The notes under the pieces are model-generated. The model made no database searches. It was given only the letters and a program-made list of their open reading frames with translations, and was not told the DNA's origin. Positions 27,059-36,029 of a stretch of DNA of 64,000 nt are shown piece after piece. The stretch comes from Mixta gaviniae (GTDB taxonomy: Bacteria; Pseudomonadota; Gammaproteobacteria; Enterobacterales; Enterobacteriaceae), in assembly GCF_002953195.1 (NCBI RefSeq), contig NZ_CP026377.1, positions 1,984,001 to 2,048,000 on the forward strand, read 5' to 3'. The position numbers and the translations under genes were made by a program. Position 1 is the stretch's first letter; the number at the start of each line of letters is the position of its first letter.

Positions 27059-29158
27059 TTACCTCACTGATACCGATTGCGCACCGCCGGAGGACGGCGC
27101 TTCAGCGGCGGCGAGCTTTTTGCCGTCGCGGGCCGATTCGGCCAGGCTGGCGGCCAGCTTGCGCATCATCAACGCGTTGTCGCGCGCGAAAGGCGACGAC
27201 TGGATCTGACGATCGAGCAGCTGGCTGAGATGCCAGTCAAGCTGCTGCAGATCGTGCGTGGTGACGCTGGCAGGCAGCGTCCGCTGTAAATTTTGCATAA
27301 GCCAGCCGCGCAGGAACTCGCCATCGTAGTTGCGCGGCTGATAAAGCATCTGATAGGCGCGCAGCGCGTTGCGGCTGAATTCGCTGTCATCACCCTTATC
27401 ACTGCCGAGAATGCGCGTAATTTCCTGAGCGACGCGCGGCAGCAACAGCGATTTCAGCGCATTCTGATACAGCACCCAGGCGGCGTCGCTCACCTGATCG
27501 CCGCGATAAAGCCCGGCGCGCATGCTGAGCGGCGGGCTGTCGAGCGAAAAGCCCTCTGTCTGCGGCAAATTCACCAGGCTATTCAGATAGGGTAGCAGAT
27601 CGAAAATGGTGCCGGTGTTTTGCCGGGCAAGTTCCGCACCCTGGCGCGTCAACGGCGGGACACGCTCAGCAATTTGCTGTAAATAGTGCTGGTTCTGGTA
27701 GTAGCTGGTCAGCCAGAGACCGCAGGCCAGCACCAGCGCGGCGGCCAGGGTGCCATAGCTGCACCAGTGCAGCAGGCGGTTGCGCTCTTCCCAGCGGCTG
27801 TCGCTGCCCGCCAGGCCGCTTTCGGCGAAAATCAGATCGCTCAGCAGATGACGGATAAAATAGCTCTGCCCTTTGTTGCCGGGGATCGGCGCGGCGCGGT
27901 TAACGCTGTCCCAGGCGGCAATGGAATGCTCGCCGGTGCGCGGCAGCTGCAGCTTACGCGTTAGCTGGCCCATAATGCGATCGAACGGCAAGCCTTCCTG
28001 GGTGCCGCTGGTGAAGAACAACCCGCGCGGCGACCAGCCGACCGCGCCGCCCACCGGCGCGAAGACGATCTCAAGGTATTCCGCCAGCAGCGGGCGCAGC
28101 GAGGCGAACTCCTGCGGGAACAGGAAGCAGTCGGCGCGCTGCACTAAATCGTTCTGTTGAACCATGCGGTGCGCCACGTCGCGCTGCAGCTGCTGCTGCA
28201 GCAGGGTGAACTGCTGTTCGAAATGGCTGCTCAGCGGCTGGCTCGCCTCGCGGCCCGGCTCCCAGGGGAAGGTAAAGCCCCAGATGCGGTCGCGCTGCTG
28301 CTTATCCAGCGTAGCGAAATAGCCCATAAAGCCTTTCAGCAGGTCGGTTTTGGTCATCATGATATAGACCGGGAAATGAATGCCGGTATGCTGATGCAGC
28401 TCCTGCATGCGCTGGCGCAGGGCGGTGGCCTGGGCATAGCGCGCTTCCGGCGCGTCGCTGAGCAGATCGGCGACGCTGATGGTCATGATCACGCCGTTGA
28501 CCGGCTGACGCGCGCGATAGCGCTTCAGCAGGGCGATAAAGGTCTGCCACTCGCTGGCGTCGCGCGCGCGTTGGCTCTCCTGCAGGGTATAGCGCCCCGC
28601 GGTATCCAGCAGCACGGCGCGATCGGTAAACCACCAGTCGCAGTGGCGCGTGCCGCCGATGCCGCGCACCGCGTTTTTCCCCAGGCTGTCGGTCAGCGGG
28701 AACTCCAGCCCGGAGTTGAGCAGGGCGGTGGTTTTCCCGGCGCCCGGCGCGCCGACGATCACATACCAGGGCAGCTGATAGAGCCAGGGCGCGCGGCCGC
28801 CGCGGCGGCGGCCGAACTGCGTTTTTTTCAGCAGGGCCATTGCCTCGTTAAAGCGATCGGTCAGCATATTTTCCGTCGCCTGCTGCTCTATCGGATCGAA
28901 TGCCGCCTGCTGCTGCAGGTTAGTCAACAGGCGATTATTAAACCAGGCGTTATAGAGCCGTGGGATCAGCTGCAGCAGGATCCAGAGAAAGTAGCCGAGG
29001 CCGATTGCCAGCTGGCGGTTAAACACCGACTCCAGCGGACGGCTCTCGCCGAGGGTCAGCAGCGGGCCGACAATCCATACCAGGCAGGCGAAGGCGCTGA
29101 TGCTGATAAATCCCCAGGCCAGGCGGCTGGCGAACAGAGGGGGCCAAACCTTCTTCAT
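27059..29158 (-). CDS. tssM: Short TssM (IcmF) inner-membrane NTPase-like protein
   Basis: 699 residues, against about 1,100-1,200 for standard TssM. Two N-terminal transmembrane helices (about 10-32 and 48-64) are followed by a cytosolic domain with Walker A GAPGAGKT (about 136-143) and the DTAGRY-type switch (LLDTAGRYTLQ). A third helix lies around 456-476, then about 220 periplasmic residues ending QSVSVR. The C-terminal periplasmic beta domain that binds the TssJ lipoprotein is missing, and the five bases before tagF contain no remnant of it. No tssJ occurs in the operon. tssL overlaps its start by four bases (ATGA). Confidence 0.9.
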   Translation of the reverse strand: MKKVWPPLFASRLAWGFISISAFACLVWIVGPLLTLGESRPLESVFNRQLAIGLGYFLWILLQLIPRLYNAWFNNRLLTNLQQQAAFDPIEQQATENMLTDRFNEAMALLKKTQFGRRRGGRAPWLYQLPWYVIVGAPGAGKTTALLNSGLEFPLTDSLGKNAVRGIGGTRHCDWWFTDRAVLLDTAGRYTLQESQRARDASEWQTFIALLKRYRARQPVNGVIMTISVADLLSDAPEARYAQATALRQRMQELHQHTGIHFPVYIMMTKTDLLKGFMGYFATLDKQQRDRIWGFTFPWEPGREASQPLSSHFEQQFTLLQQQLQRDVAHRMVQQNDLVQRADCFLFPQEFASLRPLLAEYLEIVFAPVGGAVGWSPRGLFFTSGTQEGLPFDRIMGQLTRKLQLPRTGEHSIAAWDSVNRAAPIPGNKGQSYFIRHLLSDLIFAESGLAGSDSRWEERNRLLHWCSYGTLAAALVLACGLWLTSYYQNQHYLQQIAERVPPLTRQGAELARQNTGTIFDLLPYLNSLVNLPQTEGFSLDSPPLSMRAGLYRGDQVSDAAWVLYQNALKSLLLPRVAQEITRILGSDKGDDSEFSRNALRAYQMLYQPRNYDGEFLRGWLMQNLQRTLPASVTTHDLQQLDWHLSQLLDRQIQSSPFARDNALMMRKLAASLAESARDGKKLAAAEAPSSGGAQSVSVR

Positions 29159-30378
29159 TGCGGCGTCTCCTTTTGCGCATGGTTAACCGGCGCCGGAGCG
29201 GCGAACAGCGTAATTTCGATACGGCGGTTGCGGGCGCGGTTCTCTTCGCTGTCGTTGGGCAGCAACGGATCGCTGTCGCCGCGACCTTCCGCTTTAACCT
29301 GACGTCCCGGCGGCAGCTGCTGATCGAGCAGCGCGCCGATCGCTTTGGCGCGCGCCAGCGAGAATTCGTAGCTGGAGGGGAAGCGGTTGTTGCGCGGCGC
29401 GCGGTTATCGGTATAGGCCGATACCAGTACCGTGCCTTTGATATCCTGCATCGCGGCGGCGACGCGCATCAGCAGGGCGCGCCCGACGCTGTTCAGCGCG
29501 GTGGCGCCCGGATCGAACAGCTTGTCGGCGGGCAGAATGATTTTGCTGCCGAACGCGCCGTCGCTGACTTCCAGCTGACCGGCGGCCAGTACGTCGCTAA
29601 GACGCTGGCGCAGGTTAAGCAGCGATTGCGGCGTGTCAGCTGTGCGTGACAGGGTCACTTCAGGCAGCGGCGCCTGGTAGATGGCGCGCAGCAGCGGCGC
29701 CGCCTGGCTGCCGAGCCGCCAGTTAAGGCCGCTGTAGACCAGGCTGGCCAGCAGCGCGGTCATCACCAGACACGCCCAGATCGGCACCGGCGGGCGCCAG
29801 AACTGGCTGGCAAGCGGGCGGGTTTCCACCGTGGCGCTGTCGGGAGCGGCACCGCCCTGGCGCGTTTCGTCGATCAGCTGGCCGAGACGGGTAAGAATGG
29901 TATCGCGCTGCTGACGGCCGTTCTCCATGCCGCGGTAGCGGCCTTCGTAGCCGAGCAGCAGACAATAGTGGATAACCTCCAGCAGCGCCAGATGCTGGGC
30001 AGGGGTTTGCGAAAGCCGGGAGAGCAGCTGAAAGAATTTCTCGCCGCCCCAGCTCTCGTTATGAAAGGTAACCAGCAGGCCGTTGCCGGACCAGACGCCG
30101 CGAATGCCCCACGGTGTCTGCGCCGCCGCCTCATCCAGCGCGCTGCACAGACAGTAGCGGGCGCCGATAATGGTTTCAAACGGCAGGCCCGCCCGCTTGC
30201 AGCGGTTTTCAAACTGACGCACTTCCTCCACCAGCTGCAGGCGCAGCCCGGCCGGATCGTCATGGGTGGCGGCCATACGAATATGCACAATGGTATTCAA
30301 CAGCGGCGAAGCCGCTGCCAGTAATATGTTCTCATTGCTCGTGTTGTGTGCGTCACGGGCAGCGTCTACAGGCGTCAT
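29155..30378 (-). CDS. tssL: TssL (DotU-type) with C-terminal OmpA/MotB peptidoglycan-binding domain
   Basis: 407 residues. The cytosolic DotU/TssL domain (about 20-180: LRLQLVEEVRQFENRCKRAG; CSALDEAAAQTPWG) precedes a single transmembrane helix (about 207-225) and a periplasmic OmpA-like domain (about 265-395), with SAYTDNRAPRNNRF and the terminal NRARNRRIEITL that fits the peptidoglycan-binding NxxLSxxR/RNRRVEI pattern. This extended TssL anchors itself to the cell wall, so no separate TagL is needed. It is followed by the short tssM. Confidence 0.93.
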   Translation of the reverse strand: MTPVDAARDAHNTSNENILLAAASPLLNTIVHIRMAATHDDPAGLRLQLVEEVRQFENRCKRAGLPFETIIGARYCLCSALDEAAAQTPWGIRGVWSGNGLLVTFHNESWGGEKFFQLLSRLSQTPAQHLALLEVIHYCLLLGYEGRYRGMENGRQQRDTILTRLGQLIDETRQGGAAPDSATVETRPLASQFWRPPVPIWACLVMTALLASLVYSGLNWRLGSQAAPLLRAIYQAPLPEVTLSRTADTPQSLLNLRQRLSDVLAAGQLEVSDGAFGSKIILPADKLFDPGATALNSVGRALLMRVAAAMQDIKGTVLVSAYTDNRAPRNNRFPSSYEFSLARAKAIGALLDQQLPPGRQVKAEGRGDSDPLLPNDSEENRARNRRIEITLFAAPAPVNHAQKETPQ

Positions 30379-30463
30379 TGAATCACATTATTCCAGACTG
30401 AAAATATCCCATCTTCAGCAGTAACCGGGAGTTCCTGCCGGACTGCGCGCCGGCAGGCGTTGC

Positions 30464-30967
30464 TTAATCGAGGATCCAGGTGGCGGTATTCGCTTTGCGG
30501 CAGGCTTTGCTGGCGCCGCCCACATCGACACAAACCTGCTTGCTGGCGCGGCGCGGACGCGGGCGATCGTTGCGCAGCGTCTCCTCGTAGCGATCGGCGG
30601 CGACGCCGGCCTTCAGCGGCACGTAGCCGATAAGCTGGGTATCCTCCGCGTCGGCGATGGCCAGCCAGTTGTTTTCCACTTTGCCCAGCACCTGGAACGG
30701 CTTGCCGTTTTCCAGATAGCGCACCACTTTTCCGCCGTAGTCGGGCGACGTCATCACCGAGGCGTCGTAGAGCGCGCGCCAGGTTTCATCAACCGGGGTG
30801 AATTCCGCGGGCGCGTTAACCGCATGCCGATGCACCAGCGTCACGCCGTTGACGGTGCTGCTGACCAGCGTGTCGTCATTAACGGGCGGCGACGGCGGTT
30901 TACAGCCAGCTACGGTCAGAACAGCGAGCAATGTCAGCGCGAAACGAATTTTCACTTTGATCCTCAC
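30464..30967 (-). CDS. SH3b-like lipoprotein at the head of the T6SS operon
   Basis: 167 residues with a lipoprotein signal (LLAVLTVAGC, lipidated Cys22). Residues about 70-120 read like a bacterial SH3 domain (ASVMTSPDYGGKVVRYLENG, then VLGKVENNWLAI and GYVPLKAG), a fold that often binds peptidoglycan. A basic tail with two cysteines follows. It is the first gene of the operon, 85 bp upstream of tssL. It could replace TssJ as the outer-envelope anchor, though it is not recognisably TssJ. Confidence 0.75.
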   Translation of the reverse strand: MRIKVKIRFALTLLAVLTVAGCKPPSPPVNDDTLVSSTVNGVTLVHRHAVNAPAEFTPVDETWRALYDASVMTSPDYGGKVVRYLENGKPFQVLGKVENNWLAIADAEDTQLIGYVPLKAGVAADRYEETLRNDRPRPRRASKQVCVDVGGASKACRKANTATWILD

Positions 30968-31342
30968 GATCTCATCAGGTTATCTGGACAAAAGCCAGAC
31001 CGGGTAGCGCAGAAACGCGGCGGGCAAGCCTGACGCTTGCCTGACAGTGACGCGGCTGGCTGGAAAAAATTGCTCAGATTTACAGAAAGATAAAACCAGG
31101 CTCAGTCTACCTGACACTTTTGAGATTTCAAACTATTGCACGAGCCTGTTTCTCATGTTATTTGCCGCCGCGCGCGCGGTGAGACGACGCGCTTTCCGCT
31201 AAGTCTTTGCGAAGTATAGTCAAGGCGCCAGGCGAAGCGCGGGCTTAATCAGGGGCGCGAAAAAAGCGGGCGAAAAAAAGAGGCGAGAGTGATAAGCCTG
31301 ACCGACGGCGCGGGCGCGCCGTCGGAGCAGTAATTTCAGAAT
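30968..31342. promoter_or_regulatory. Promoter region of the reduced T6SS operon
   Basis: This 375-bp region without genes separates the lipoprotein start from the end of the chemotaxis receptor gene, both on the minus strand. It must hold the operon promoter and the end of the receptor transcript. A GC hairpin CCGACGGCGCGGGCGCGCCG(TCGG) at about 31301-31324 is positioned as a terminator of the receptor gene but has no T-run. No confident activator site is visible. Confidence 0.4.
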
Positions 31343-33130
31343 TTACAGACGGAAGTGACCGGCGGTTTCCGCCAGCTCGTTGGCCTGGAACTTCAGCGCG
31401 CCGGCGGCGGCGGTCGATTCCACTACCAGCTCGGCGTTCTGCTGCACCATCTCGTCCAGCTTGCCGATCGCCAGATGCACGCCCTGAATGCCGCGCAGCT
31501 GCGTTTCGCTGGCGTGGGTGATGCTCTCCATAATTTCCGAAACGCTGGCGACGCTGCTGACGATATCGGTCATGCTTTCACCCGCCATGCGCACGTAGCG
31601 CGACCCGGCCGCCACGCTCTGGGTGGTGCTGTCGATCAGGCCCTTGATCTCTTTCGCCGCCTGGGCGCTGCGCTGCGCCAGGTTGCGCACCTCGCCGGCG
31701 ACCACGGCGAAACCGCGACCCTGCTCGCCGGCGCGTGCCGCCTCTACCGCCGCGTTCAGCGCCAGGATATTGGTCTGGAAGGCAATGCCGTCGATCACGC
31801 TGATGATATCGCCGATTTTGCCGGAAGCCTGTTCGATGGTCTCCATGGTGGCGATCACGCTGGAAACCACGTCGCCGCCGCGGCGCGCCGCGTCAGATGC
31901 TGAGGCGGCCTGCTGATTCGCCTGCATCGCCGACTGAGTGGAATCGGTGACCGAATGGCTGATAGCATCCATGGCGCTGACCGTCTCGCGCAGGTTGTTG
32001 GCCGCCTGTTCGGTACGCCCGGAGAGATCGGCGTTGCCGCTGGCGATTTCGTTGGCCGCAACCTGCACCGAGGCGCTGGCGTCGCGCAGCTGGGTCATCA
32101 CCGTCGCCAGCTTATCGGTAAAGGCGTTAAAGGCGCTGGCGATTTGTGACACTTCATCATCGCCGTTGACCGGCAGGCGCTGGGTCAGATCGTCGTCCCC
32201 GGAGCTGATGGCGCGCATCGCGTCGCGAATGGAAATCAGACGACGCATCAGCGCGCCGATCAGCAGGCCGATAACCAGCGCCGCGACCACCACCAGCAGC
32301 ACCAGCGACACCGCCGAGGTAGAGAGCAGGGAGCGCATGCCGGCGGAGGCGTCGTTTTTATCCAGCGCCACCACCAGATACCAGTCGGTGCCGCTGACCG
32401 GCTTCGCCAGCAGCAGCTTCTCCACGCCGTTCAGACGCGCCGTCACCGGCTGCTGACTCGCCAGCAGGGCGGGCACGTCGAGATCGGGCAGCAGGCTTTT
32501 CACCGGCTTCAGCGCCATACCGGCGTCGCTGGTGGTAACGATGGTGCCGTTCTTATCGATCAGCAGGCCGCTGCTGGCGGGCGTCGGACGGATAGCGCCG
32601 ACGTTCGCTACCACGCTGTCCATCGCCACGTCGCCCGACAGGACCGCCTGCAGCGCGCCGTTCGCCACAACCGGCACGGCGAAAGCGACCACCAGCTTGC
32701 CGCTGGCGACATCGATATAGGGCGGCGTCACGATCGGTTGGCCCGCCGCCTGCGCCTGTAGGTACCACGGCCGGCCGGTTGGATCGAAATCGGGCGGGAT
32801 GCCCGCCGCCTCGGAGAACTTCGCCACTTTGCTGGCGTAGCCGGCGTAGACGTTGGTAAAGCCGCCTGCCGCGGCGATCTGCTTAAAGGCCGGCACCGAA
32901 TCGGCGCTGAGCGCTACCGGCGTCAGCGAGGCGATCATCGCCGATTTACCGCTCACCCACTCGGCAATCGCCGCGTCATGGCTTTTGGTGACCGCTTCCA
33001 GCGTATCGGTAATCGCCTGCTGGTTATATTTTTCCGCCACCCGATAGTTGAGCGTGGTGTTGATGATAAGCGCCGTCACCACGCTGGCGGTGGTGATGGC
33101 GACGAGACGAGCGCGGATCGAAGAGAGCAT
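31343..33130 (-). CDS. Methyl-accepting chemotaxis protein with dCache sensor
   Basis: 595 residues. TM1 is at about 9-30; the periplasmic dCache domain spans about 35-275, with the ligand-pocket signature [18 protein letters not shown] followed by [22 protein letters not shown]2 is at about 278-300. A HAMP domain, then the signalling domain with the hairpin tip [20 protein letters not shown] (split across the canonical E-A-A-R-A-G-E) complete it. There is no C-terminal NWETF-type CheR/CheB tether. The dCache pocket (R, W, Y, D residues) resembles amino-acid sensors, but the ligand is unknown. A FliA-like promoter precedes it. Confidence 0.95.
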   Translation of the reverse strand: MLSSIRARLVAITTASVVTALIINTTLNYRVAEKYNQQAITDTLEAVTKSHDAAIAEWVSGKSAMIASLTPVALSADSVPAFKQIAAAGGFTNVYAGYASKVAKFSEAAGIPPDFDPTGRPWYLQAQAAGQPIVTPPYIDVASGKLVVAFAVPVVANGALQAVLSGDVAMDSVVANVGAIRPTPASSGLLIDKNGTIVTTSDAGMALKPVKSLLPDLDVPALLASQQPVTARLNGVEKLLLAKPVSGTDWYLVVALDKNDASAGMRSLLSTSAVSLVLLVVVAALVIGLLIGALMRRLISIRDAMRAISSGDDDLTQRLPVNGDDEVSQIASAFNAFTDKLATVMTQLRDASASVQVAANEIASGNADLSGRTEQAANNLRETVSAMDAISHSVTDSTQSAMQANQQAASASDAARRGGDVVSSVIATMETIEQASGKIGDIISVIDGIAFQTNILALNAAVEAARAGEQGRGFAVVAGEVRNLAQRSAQAAKEIKGLIDSTTQSVAAGSRYVRMAGESMTDIVSSVASVSEIMESITHASETQLRGIQGVHLAIGKLDEMVQQNAELVVESTAAAGALKFQANELAETAGHFRL

Positions 33131-33160
33131 GGTGAAGCCTCATATCACAGGGTTTTACCT

Positions 33161-33189
33161 GATATCGGTCGATGTCGTCGGCAACTTGA
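33161..33189 (-). promoter_or_regulatory. Candidate sigma-28 (FliA) promoter of the chemotaxis receptor gene
   Basis: On the minus strand TCAAGTTG, a spacer of about 12 bases and ACCGATAT resemble the flagellar class-3 consensus (TCAAGT, N11, GCCGATAA). It lies 30-60 bp upstream of the receptor start, the expected place for a chemotaxis gene. Confidence 0.5.
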
Positions 33190-33287
33190 GGCGAACGCGC
33201 CGGATATAAGTAAATGTTATCGCCGGGTCACATCTTTAAGCGGCACGTACTTTGCTTAATCTCTTTATCGGGGTAACGGAGCGAAAA

Positions 33288-34529
33288 ATGATGAACACCC
33301 TCGGCTATGCCAGGCGCTATCTCGCGGCCGCGCGCGAAAGCGAACTTTCCGCCCTGCAGGGGCTGCTGAGCAGCGGCGCGCTGCTGGAGGGGATCAGCGC
33401 GCTGATCCATGCGCTGCAGCGTGAGCGCGGCGCCTCAACGCTTTGGCTCTGCGCCGCAGCGGGACAGACGACAGAAACGCTCGCCGCCCGTCAGCAGGAG
33501 GCGGATCGGGCGCTGGAGGCAATGATCGCGCGGCTGCCGCCGCGGCGCGCCGACGGCAGCCGCTTCTACAGCCGCGCCGCGCTGGCGCTGCATGCGCTGA
33601 GCGGACTGGCAACGCTGCGTGACCAGGTCGCCCGGCGTCAGCTGCCGCATGCGGAGGCGATGCAGCACTACAGCGAAACCATCCGCCACCTGCTGCATCT
33701 GATCGTCGAGGCGGCCGATACCGCCAGCGATCCGCAGATGTCGCGCGCGCTGCTGGCGCTGTTCAGCTTCATGCAGGGGAAAGAGCTGGCGGGACAGGAG
33801 CGCGCCCTCGGCGCGGCGGGGTTCGCCGCCGGCGCCTTTAGCCACGCAGCGCAGCGGCAGCTGATCACGCTGCTGGCGGGTCAGGATCGCAGCTTCGCCA
33901 CCTTCGTGCAGTTTGCTGACGATGCCAGCCTGCAGGCGTGGCGCGCCATGGCCGAAGCGGGGCAGGAGACGGAAAAGCTGCGGCGTATCGCCTGCAGTGG
34001 AATGACGACGCGCGGCGTCGAGGCGCAGCACTGGTTCCGCCTGCTGAGCGAACGGCTCGATGCGATGAAGCAGATTGAAGATCGCCTGGCGCAGCAGATG
34101 CTGATCACCTGCCGTCGCTGTATCGACAGGGTGGCACAGACGGAGGGCGATGACTGGACGGCCTGCGGCGTCGGACAGGGCTACAGCCTTTACGTGGCAG
34201 CCGCGCCCTGGCTGGAAGAGGGCGAGGGCGCGCTGGATGCGGGCGGCGTTGCGCCGCATCTGAGCCGCTCGCTGCTGGCGATGCTGGAGCAGCAGGCGCA
34301 GCGGCTGCAGGCGCAGAGCGACGAACTGGCGGTGATGCGCGACGCGCTGGCGCAGCGTAAAGAGATCGAACGCGCCAAAGCGTTGTTAATGCAGCATCAC
34401 CAGTGCGACGAACAGCAGGCCTGGCACACGCTGCGCAAAATGGCGATGAATCAAAACAAACGGGTCTGGGAGGTCGCCCGGGCGCTGGTGGCGGTCTCCT
34501 CCGCCTTTGCATTACCTCAAAAAGGGTAG
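33288..34529 (+). CDS. nasR: Nitrate/nitrite-responsive antiterminator NasR
   Basis: 413 residues from the ATG at 33288 (33291 is an alternative). The N-terminal four-helix NIT domain, about 310 residues, senses nitrate/nitrite (LQRERGASTLWLCAAAGQTT at about residue 45). The C-terminal ANTAR domain (about 350-405: KEIERAKALLMQHHQCDEQQ then AWHTLRKMAM and VARALV) binds the two-hairpin leader RNA. In Klebsiella NasR prevents termination in the nasF leader when nitrate is present. The same arrangement of gene, leader terminator and nasF is seen here, 240 bp downstream. Confidence 0.95.
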   Translation: MMNTLGYARRYLAAARESELSALQGLLSSGALLEGISALIHALQRERGASTLWLCAAAGQTTETLAARQQEADRALEAMIARLPPRRADGSRFYSRAALALHALSGLATLRDQVARRQLPHAEAMQHYSETIRHLLHLIVEAADTASDPQMSRALLALFSFMQGKELAGQERALGAAGFAAGAFSHAAQRQLITLLAGQDRSFATFVQFADDASLQAWRAMAEAGQETEKLRRIACSGMTTRGVEAQHWFRLLSERLDAMKQIEDRLAQQMLITCRRCIDRVAQTEGDDWTACGVGQGYSLYVAAAPWLEEGEGALDAGGVAPHLSRSLLAMLEQQAQRLQAQSDELAVMRDALAQRKEIERAKALLMQHHQCDEQQAWHTLRKMAMNQNKRVWEVARALVAVSSAFALPQKG

Positions 34530-34530
34530 C

Positions 34531-34547
34531 TGCACACTCTCTGTGCA
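34531..34547 (+). promoter_or_regulatory. NtrC enhancer site upstream of nasF
   Basis: TGCACACTCTCTGTGCA is a 17-bp palindrome fitting the NtrC consensus TGCAC(C)-N5-(G)GTGCA. It begins right after the nasR stop and is centred roughly 105 bp upstream of the expected sigma-54 start, the normal enhancer distance. Confidence 0.75.
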
Positions 34548-34619
34548 TGGGCTGTGCCACGGAAGTGCGCCAGCGGCGACGCCAGGCGGTAAAAGCGCGA
34601 CCTGCGGGCCTGATAAAGC

Positions 34620-34635
34620 TGGCACGCGGCTTGCA
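34620..34635 (+). promoter_or_regulatory. Sigma-54 promoter of the nas operon
   Basis: TGGCAC, five bases (GCGGC) and TTGCA match the sigma-54 -24/-12 consensus exactly. Together with the NtrC site upstream it indicates nitrogen-limitation control. Transcription should start near 34646. Confidence 0.88.
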
Positions 34636-34645
34636 ACTTCATCAG

Positions 34646-34745
34646 AACATAACAGGCATTTGTTTCGCCAACGGCGGTGAGATGAGTGCTTTGGATAAAG
34701 GCGTCCGGTCGCAGGCTTCAGGCTCTGCGGCGGACGCCTTTTTTT
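34646..34745 (+). ncRNA. nasF leader: ANTAR target followed by a regulated terminator
   Basis: The leader ends in a strong intrinsic terminator at 34698-34745: AAAGGCGTCCG pairs with CGGACGCCTTT and is followed by TTTTT, 24 bp before nasF. Upstream, 34646-34697 should hold the paired hairpins recognised by the NasR ANTAR domain (CGCCAACGGCG is visible at 34667-34677). By analogy with the Klebsiella nasF leader, NasR bound to this RNA prevents the terminator from forming when nitrate is available. Confidence 0.75.
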
Positions 34746-34768
34746 ATCTGTTTTGCTGGAGCTACTGA

Positions 34769-36019
34769 ATGAGCAATGCGGGTTTTATCGCTTCACGCCG
34801 CCGTTTTCTGATAGGCGGCGCCCTCGCGGCGGGCGGGCTGCTGGCGCCGGGGCTGCGCAACGCGGTATGGGCCGCCGGCTCCGACGCGCCGGAAAAAACG
34901 CAGCTGCGCGTCGGCTTTATCCCATTGACCGACTGCGCGCCGCTGGTGATGGCGGCGCTAAAGGGCTTTGATAAAAAACATGGCGTCAGCCTGCAGCTAT
35001 CGAAAGAGGCGAGCTGGGCGGCAGTGCGCGATAAGCTCACCTCCGGCGAGCTGGATGCGGCCCATGCGCTCTACGGCATGATCTACGGCCTGCATCTCGG
35101 TATCGCCGGGCCGCAACGGGCGATGGCCAACCTGATGACGCTGAACAACAACGGCCAGGCGATCACCCTGTCGAACCAGCTCAAGGCGCAGGGCGTCACC
35201 GACGGCGTGGCGCTGCAGAAGCGGGTCGCCGCCAGCGAGCCGGGCCGCTACAGCTTCGCCCACACCTTTCCGACCGGCACCCATGCGATGTGGCTCTACT
35301 ACTGGCTCGCCAGCGTCGGCATCGATCCGTTTCGCCAGCTGCGCCTGCTGGTAGTGCCGCCGCCGCAGATGGTGATGAACATGAAGATCGGCAATATGAG
35401 CGGCTTCTGCGTCGGCGAGCCGTGGAACCAGCGCGCCATCAGCGACAACGTCGGTTATACCGTCGTCACCAGCCAGCAGGTGTGGCCCGATCATCCGGAA
35501 AAGATCCTCGCCACCCGCGCCCGGTGGGTCAGCGAGAACCCTCACAGCGCGCGCGCCCTGACTGCCGCCGTGCTGGAAGCGGCGCGCTGGATCGATGCTT
35601 CCGACGCCAACCGACGCGAAACGGCGCTGGCGATCGCCGGACGCGCCTATCTCAACACCAAAGCGGAGACGATTACCGGGCGGATGCTCGGCCAGTATGA
35701 GGATGGGCTGGGGCGGCGCTGGCAGGACGCGCACGGGCTGCGCTTTTTCCATGACGGTGCGGTCAGCTATCCCTGGCTCTCCGACGGCATCTGGTTTCTG
35801 ACCCAGTTTCAGCGCTGGGGCCTGCTGAAGCAGCAGCCCGACTATCTGGCGGTGGCGCGCGCCATCAACCGTACCGACATCTACCGCCAGGCCGCCAGCG
35901 CGGCGGGCAATATCACCGTGCCGCAGAGCGAAATGCGCAGCAGCACCCTGATCGACGGCCGGGTCTGGGATGGCCGCGATCCTGCCGCCTGGGCCACCGG
36001 CTTCGCCATTAAACGCTGA
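34769..36019 (+). CDS. nasF: Nitrate ABC transporter substrate-binding protein
   Basis: 416-residue NrtA/NasF-type periplasmic binding protein. The N-terminus has a twin-arginine signal (SRRRFLIGGALAAGG) ending near residue 33, so export is probably by Tat. The mature part starts LRVGFIPLTDCAPLVMAALK, the typical opening of nitrate/sulfonate/taurine-type receptors. HTFPTGTHAMWLYYWLASVG and MKIGNMSGFCVGEPWN are hallmark nitrate-binding segments of NrtA. It is the first structural gene of the nas operon. Confidence 0.95.
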   Translation: MSNAGFIASRRRFLIGGALAAGGLLAPGLRNAVWAAGSDAPEKTQLRVGFIPLTDCAPLVMAALKGFDKKHGVSLQLSKEASWAAVRDKLTSGELDAAHALYGMIYGLHLGIAGPQRAMANLMTLNNNGQAITLSNQLKAQGVTDGVALQKRVAASEPGRYSFAHTFPTGTHAMWLYYWLASVGIDPFRQLRLLVVPPPQMVMNMKIGNMSGFCVGEPWNQRAISDNVGYTVVTSQQVWPDHPEKILATRARWVSENPHSARALTAAVLEAARWIDASDANRRETALAIAGRAYLNTKAETITGRMLGQYEDGLGRRWQDAHGLRFFHDGAVSYPWLSDGIWFLTQFQRWGLLKQQPDYLAVARAINRTDIYRQAASAAGNITVPQSEMRSSTLIDGRVWDGRDPAAWATGFAIKR

Positions 36020-36029
36020 GGAGCGCCGC

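Noticed and set aside
27059..29158. Short TssM as a frameshifted full-length gene
   Set aside because: Only five bases separate its stop from tagF, so there is no room for a lost C-terminal half; it is a genuinely short form or a clean deletion.
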